This document shows, piece after piece, positions 59,795-64,000 of a DNA stretch of 64,000 nt. The stretch is taken from NCBI RefSeq assembly GCF_024679245.1, contig NC_090173.1:25069160-25133159 (forward strand). The letters are read 5' to 3'. Origin of the DNA: Pseudorasbora parva (lineage: Eukaryota > Chordata > Actinopteri > Cypriniformes > Gobionidae). Every line of letters starts with the position of its first letter. Positions within the stretch are counted from its first letter, which is position 1. The translations under genes and the position numbers were made by a program. The notes beneath the pieces are model-generated. The model saw only the letters and a list, made by a program, of their open reading frames with translations, was not told the DNA's origin and ran no database searches.

Positions 59795-60350
59795 TTTAAC
59801 CCTTACAACCGTTGAACATTTTTGTTCCTGGTCAAAAATGACTGGCCTTTTAAAGATTGCTTGTAAATCGCACATTATGCTATATTATCACAACATATTA
59901 GATTCAATATTTTTGTCAGCTTGTTTTCTTTCAATTAGACAGGTTTATTTTTTTAAAACTTTTTTTATTTTATTTTTGACCGTAGCGTCGTTTGATCTGA
60001 GCTTATGAACCTAAGTTTTTAAGTGAAAAAAATAAAATCAAAAAATCAACAAATTATGAAAAACATATATATATATATTGCCACAGTGTGCTTTGATATA
60101 GTTTGTTCTTAAATGCTTTTATTTTGTACAAAATTGCACAGTCAGACTTGTGGTGCTCCTGGTCAGAAATTACTCTTCTTTTCTTTTTTTTTATCTACCA
60201 AAAAAAAGAAAGAAAATTGCTTATAAATCTCTTGTTATGCTATAATATTACAAAATATTGGATTTAATATTTTTTCAACTTGTTTTCTTTTAATTAATAC
60301 AGGTTTTGAATGCATTTTTTTTATTCTGATTTATCGTAGTCCTTGTTGCT
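59795..60350 (+). repeat. Diverged direct duplication
   Basis: 59855-59955 and 60215-60310 share TATGCTATA.TAT.ACAA.ATATT, TCAATATTTTT-like and CTTGTTTTCTTTCAATTA-like stretches. Each is preceded by a CCTGGTCA.AAAT block. The unit is about 350 bases. Confidence 0.7.
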
Positions 60351-61239
60351 ATGAGGATAGAGTTTAACTCTGTAAAAAAAAAAGAACTATAAACTGGGAC
60401 TTTTGGTCACTTTAATAGCTACATACTTGCTAAATAAAAGTAATAATTTATTTAACCTTTTTTTAGAACACAGTAATGTGGAATGAATCACATTACCTGT
60501 GTATGGTATTGTATACTTGAAATACATACTGACTGCTATTGAAACATCCCATCAGGATTTCGTTTAAATAAATATCTTTTTCTTTGAGAGTTGCTTTTGG
60601 AACTGTGGAAACTTGTTCAGATCAGGTATGTCTTGCTGAAAAATGATTGAAGTATCTGTTGATACTGATACTACTTCAACAGATACCGCTACCGTATATT
60701 CTGTTTACATGTGAGTAATCTTAATAATACACACAGTATTGATCATGCTAAATGATTTCTTGTTCGGTGTCAGTGCAGGTGTAATAGCATTGCAACATAT
60801 AGCCTAGATCTCGGGAAGCACTAGCCTATATTATTCTCCCGGAGGCAGGGGTGCTCCACACTGGACTGTGCATGGCATTCCAGTGAAATACGCACGTCAC
60901 CGCTCTGATGTTTAACGAACCAGCGCGCTCATTGGAAAATCATGTTTTCTCCAAATCAGAACGTCTTGATTGGACATTGCAGGTGACGCCCACAAACAGA
61001 CAAGGTGGAGTTTAATTATTTAACGTGACAAAAAGATGTAGCTGTCAGACTGAAAATACTTTAAAGATGTAAAAAGTACACAACAGTTCACTCTTTACAT
61101 AATGCATGCACTTTGGGAGTTTATTTGACAAGACGAAAGAATACTTTCTTTTCTTTTTTTTATTATCACACTTGAACATATTTTAATATCAAATGCATTT
61201 ATTTTATTAAAACTTTATAATCATCATGGGTAAACAAGT

Positions 61240-61607
61240 ATGTTCAAAATAAGCCAGAGACTACACGCGCGTGCAGGTTCGATGGCGCCTCGGTAGCTCC
61301 CCTAGCTCGTGACAGCGGCTCCGAGTTTATAATCCAAATGGAAGCGAAACCCGGGCGAGCCATCCGTGATGAGAGCGGCGAGCAGGGGAGAGATTGAAAA
61401 TGCGGATGTCGCTTTGGAAAGAGAAATGAGCGGATCGAGAGAGCTGCGCGCTGACTGGAAGGAGAGCGAGAGAGATGGAGGCGGGGGGAAGTCTCTCTCA
61501 GCTCTGCGGGGACTGGAGCGCCCGTGCCCTGGACCGGCGGCGCAGTGCTGGCTAACATTCAACCCTCCCCTTGTTCCACCACCAGTTCCACACACAAGCA
61601 GCGACAG
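61240..61607 (+). other. CpG-rich candidate first exon of a downstream gene
   Basis: GC- and CpG-rich sequence with CCAAT boxes upstream (ATTGG near 60932 and 60969) ends in a good donor, GACAG followed by GTAAGA at 61608. An open frame from ATG 61366 runs to a stop just past the donor, so it may be an upstream open frame. In mammals UBTF follows SLC4A1 in the same orientation and has non-coding 5' exons, which makes ubtf the leading guess. No UBTF protein sequence is visible. Confidence 0.4.
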
Positions 61608-62410
61608 GTAAGATCTATCCAGCGCCTCATCCTACCAACCGTTTGGTAAACAAACCTTGAAAAAAAAAATCTTAGATGAAACAACCAAAAACATTTTTTT
61701 TGTACATTTTGACTTGATTGTTTTGTGGAATTTGTTTTGGTCAAGCCGCTTCGTCAAAATTCGCCGTCAAGGCACGGTACATTCCGAGGTCGCCTTACCC
61801 GAATTTCCCGTCCTGTGACTCGGGGAAATTATCCTCCGTTTATACCACAACCTTTCGCTGTGTTTCTCAAAATAATTCCAAAAGCAACAAACCTATTTTT
61901 TAAGCGTGATAAGGGCACCTCTATCGTGTTTAGAGCCCTCGCGGTCGTCTTCATTTCCGAGTCAGGACTCCATGAGGCTCGTGGAGGGAAGAACCAGCCG
62001 CCTCTGGTTCGCCATCGCGGAGCTTGGTTACCTCACCGTGTGGGCTTGTTTTCGCTTTTGTGAAAGCAAAGTTATCGGTCACATTTGACATTTTATCGGT
62101 TATTATGGTTTGAGGAGTACACTGGGTGAGTTCAGAACCATTCACGGTCGTTTTTCCTCTCGGTGGAGGTGAATTAAGCTTGCAGCGCGTGTATGGAGGG
62201 TAGTATGGCGGCTCTAGAACAGTCGTCACGCCAGGGAAGCTCTCTTCTCGGCTGTTACGTTTTTCCATTGTGATTATGAACAAAATCACGCGTTTACACA
62301 CAGGATTTATTGGTTTCTCACTGAGTTGATCTCGTTTGTCAGAACTGTGTTTCAGTTGCCGCGGACTTAGTAAAATTAACCGCGTATTTCTTCCATTTCT
62401 ATTTGTCTAG

Positions 62411-62519
62411 CCTTTGAAGAGCCTGCTGCCATACGGCCGCACACATCGTGCTTTCACCCCGCATTCCTCGTCACTCGAACGTCGGGGTAAACAACCAGAA
62501 TTATTTACGGTAAGATTGC
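62411..62519 (+). other. Candidate internal 5' exon
   Basis: An acceptor (TTTCTATTTGTCTAG, ending 62410) and donor (ACG then GTAAGA at 62520) bound 109 CpG-containing bases without an ATG. It would suit a second non-coding exon of the downstream gene. Confidence 0.4.
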
Positions 62520-63119
62520 CGTTTGGACACCGGTTACAATTCTTTTATAACAACATTGTGATAAGGAATGATTTTAGCAGCAAATTTTTTTGTTTTTGTT
62601 CTTTTTGACGACCGTTGGTTGAGCTCTCACCAGGGCTGGAGGGGGATTCAATGCTAGTTATAGCCGGCTAGCTACGGTGTAGGTCAAGTTATAGGTCGGT
62701 TTAACATTGTAACGTTTTATTAAATGAAGGTAGTTTTAAGTTTGTAACATTTTCAGTAGTTCCTAACGGACACAATCAAAACTGTTTTTGAGTTTGTAAT
62801 AAAGTTGGGTAAACCAGTGAAGTCGAAATTTAAGCATTAAACAGCATAAATTATATAATTTAGGCACATTTCCATATAAAAACCTCATTACATTTCAACA
62901 TCAATTTTACATTGACCCTTAATAAATACTTAAACACTAACTTTGACGTGTTTTGCCATGAAACTAGAGAAGCTTTTGTTTAAAAAAAAACGATTAAAAT
63001 TCCCAAAATAGGTGCTCTTTTTTTTATGAGCATTTCAATGGTAGTAAAGCTCGATTCTATGCAGAAAGGGTCTGATTATCCACTGTTTCAGAACATTTCA
63101 GGGTGGTAAAAATGCCCTT

Positions 63120-63790
63120 CATCCAGGGTCTGTTTTAGAGCTGGACTCTGCTGGCTCACGCGCCGCCATTACACGTTCAGCGCAGCGGCGATGCCTCGCC
63201 CTGGAAAACGGCTCGTGCCATTTTGTGACTAATTCAGTCGGCTCACATATTTGCTAAACGACATCAGGTTATGACTAGCCTTCCACATTCAACCATTTTA
63301 ATACAGTCGCTGTGAATAAAATGGGGGGCGCCTCAGAATGCGTCCGTGGCGGAAGCGGAGACCCGCGCCCTGTTGGTTTGGAGGCAGACTCTGGTGCTGC
63401 ATGCTGTAGCAGTCACTCATGATGATCCCTGGCTGTGTTTCCCCCTCTCGACGGAGACCGAAAGCAGATCCCGATCCGTGGTCAGCTGGTCCGTCTACAG
63501 GCAGCTGCCTGCCTATCGCCCAAAACGCTCCTTCCTCCTCCTGTAGTACCTCCCAGTATCCACTCGTCCGCCGAAAATATACTCCAATATCGAGCTAGTA
63601 CGCGAAACGCTCGGCTCTTAAAGCGCACAGAGTACAGGAGAAGCCGTTTCGAGTCTTAGTTCAGTGTACAAAATGGAAGATTAGACGGATTGGCTGCTCT
63701 TGCTGGTGTCGACTGCAGAGTTATTTGAGATTTGAAACCGTCACAAGCTATGGGCTCTGTCTCACGATGAAGCGTAAACGCTTAGGGGCG
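63120..63790. promoter_or_regulatory. Second CpG-rich block, possible alternative promoter
   Basis: CpG-rich sequence contrasting with AT-rich flanks. Open frames here (63346-63659) overlap in two frames, lack a known family and are not splice-bounded, so they are not called as genes. Confidence 0.35.
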
Positions 63791-64000
63791 GTGTAATGAA
63801 CATCAACCATTATGTGTCGGGCTGGATTTTAATTTCATTCTTCAGACTACAATTCGTTTTTCTTTGCTTTAAAAAAAACAGATTCGCCTTTTTTAAAACT
63901 TAGAAGCTAACGTAATCATTAATTTTAAGTCAGAAAAAATGAATATGAATGATGCATTCTTTTTGTCGTTGAATAATTGTATGCAAAATTATTAAAAAAT

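Noticed and set aside
61366..61611. 81-residue frame in CpG-rich DNA as a protein-coding gene
   Set aside because: GC-rich DNA gives open frames by chance. It ends just beyond a good splice donor, and opposing frames are equally long. Kept only as a possible upstream open frame.

Overview
The window looks like teleost (very probably cyprinid) chromosomal DNA. It is AT-rich, has long introns, carries two selenoprotein W2-type genes typical of fish, and is packed with DNA transposons of kinds abundant in cyprinids (Tc1-like, hAT-like, TTAA-flanked fold-back elements) plus a few LINE and LTR remnants. No bacterial, plasmid or phage features were seen.

Layout. 1-24,300: a gene-poor, repeat-rich stretch in which no host gene was recognised. 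It holds hAT-like elements with 8-bp target duplications, Tc1-like transposase relics, L2-like LINE pieces, a 731-bp near-palindrome and a duplicated non-coding segment. 24,370-35,194: two tandem same-strand paralogues of the selenoprotein W2 family. Each has four coding exons, an in-frame UGA in a CxxU motif, a C-terminal CAAX-type prenylation box and a SECIS-like hairpin in the 3' UTR. The second gene's intron 2 is stretched to 6.2 kb by a Tc1-like element that itself received a hAT-like element and an RNase-H-bearing LINE. 35,400-43,150: a transposon graveyard with two more minus-strand Tc1-like relics, one holding two solo LTRs and two hAT-like insertions. 43,500-58,887: the slc4a1 (band 3/AE1) gene. 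It has a candidate erythroid promoter (paired GATA sites and CACCC boxes), a probable non-coding first exon, and 20 coding exons that join into a 905-aa reading frame with every splice phase compatible. 59,000-64,000: intergenic DNA, then CpG-rich sequence with candidate 5' non-coding exons of a downstream plus-strand gene. From the vertebrate order SLC4A1-UBTF this may be ubtf, but no coding exon of it lies inside the window.

The genes do not form an operon. The selenow2 pair would share the selenocysteine machinery and probably membrane attachment; slc4a1 is a red-cell/ion-transport exchanger with its own promoter. I did not find a convincing new multi-gene system. The points most worth checking are the prenylated selenoprotein pair, the compact erythroid promoter module, the glycosylation-site shift in band 3, and the datable nests of transposons.
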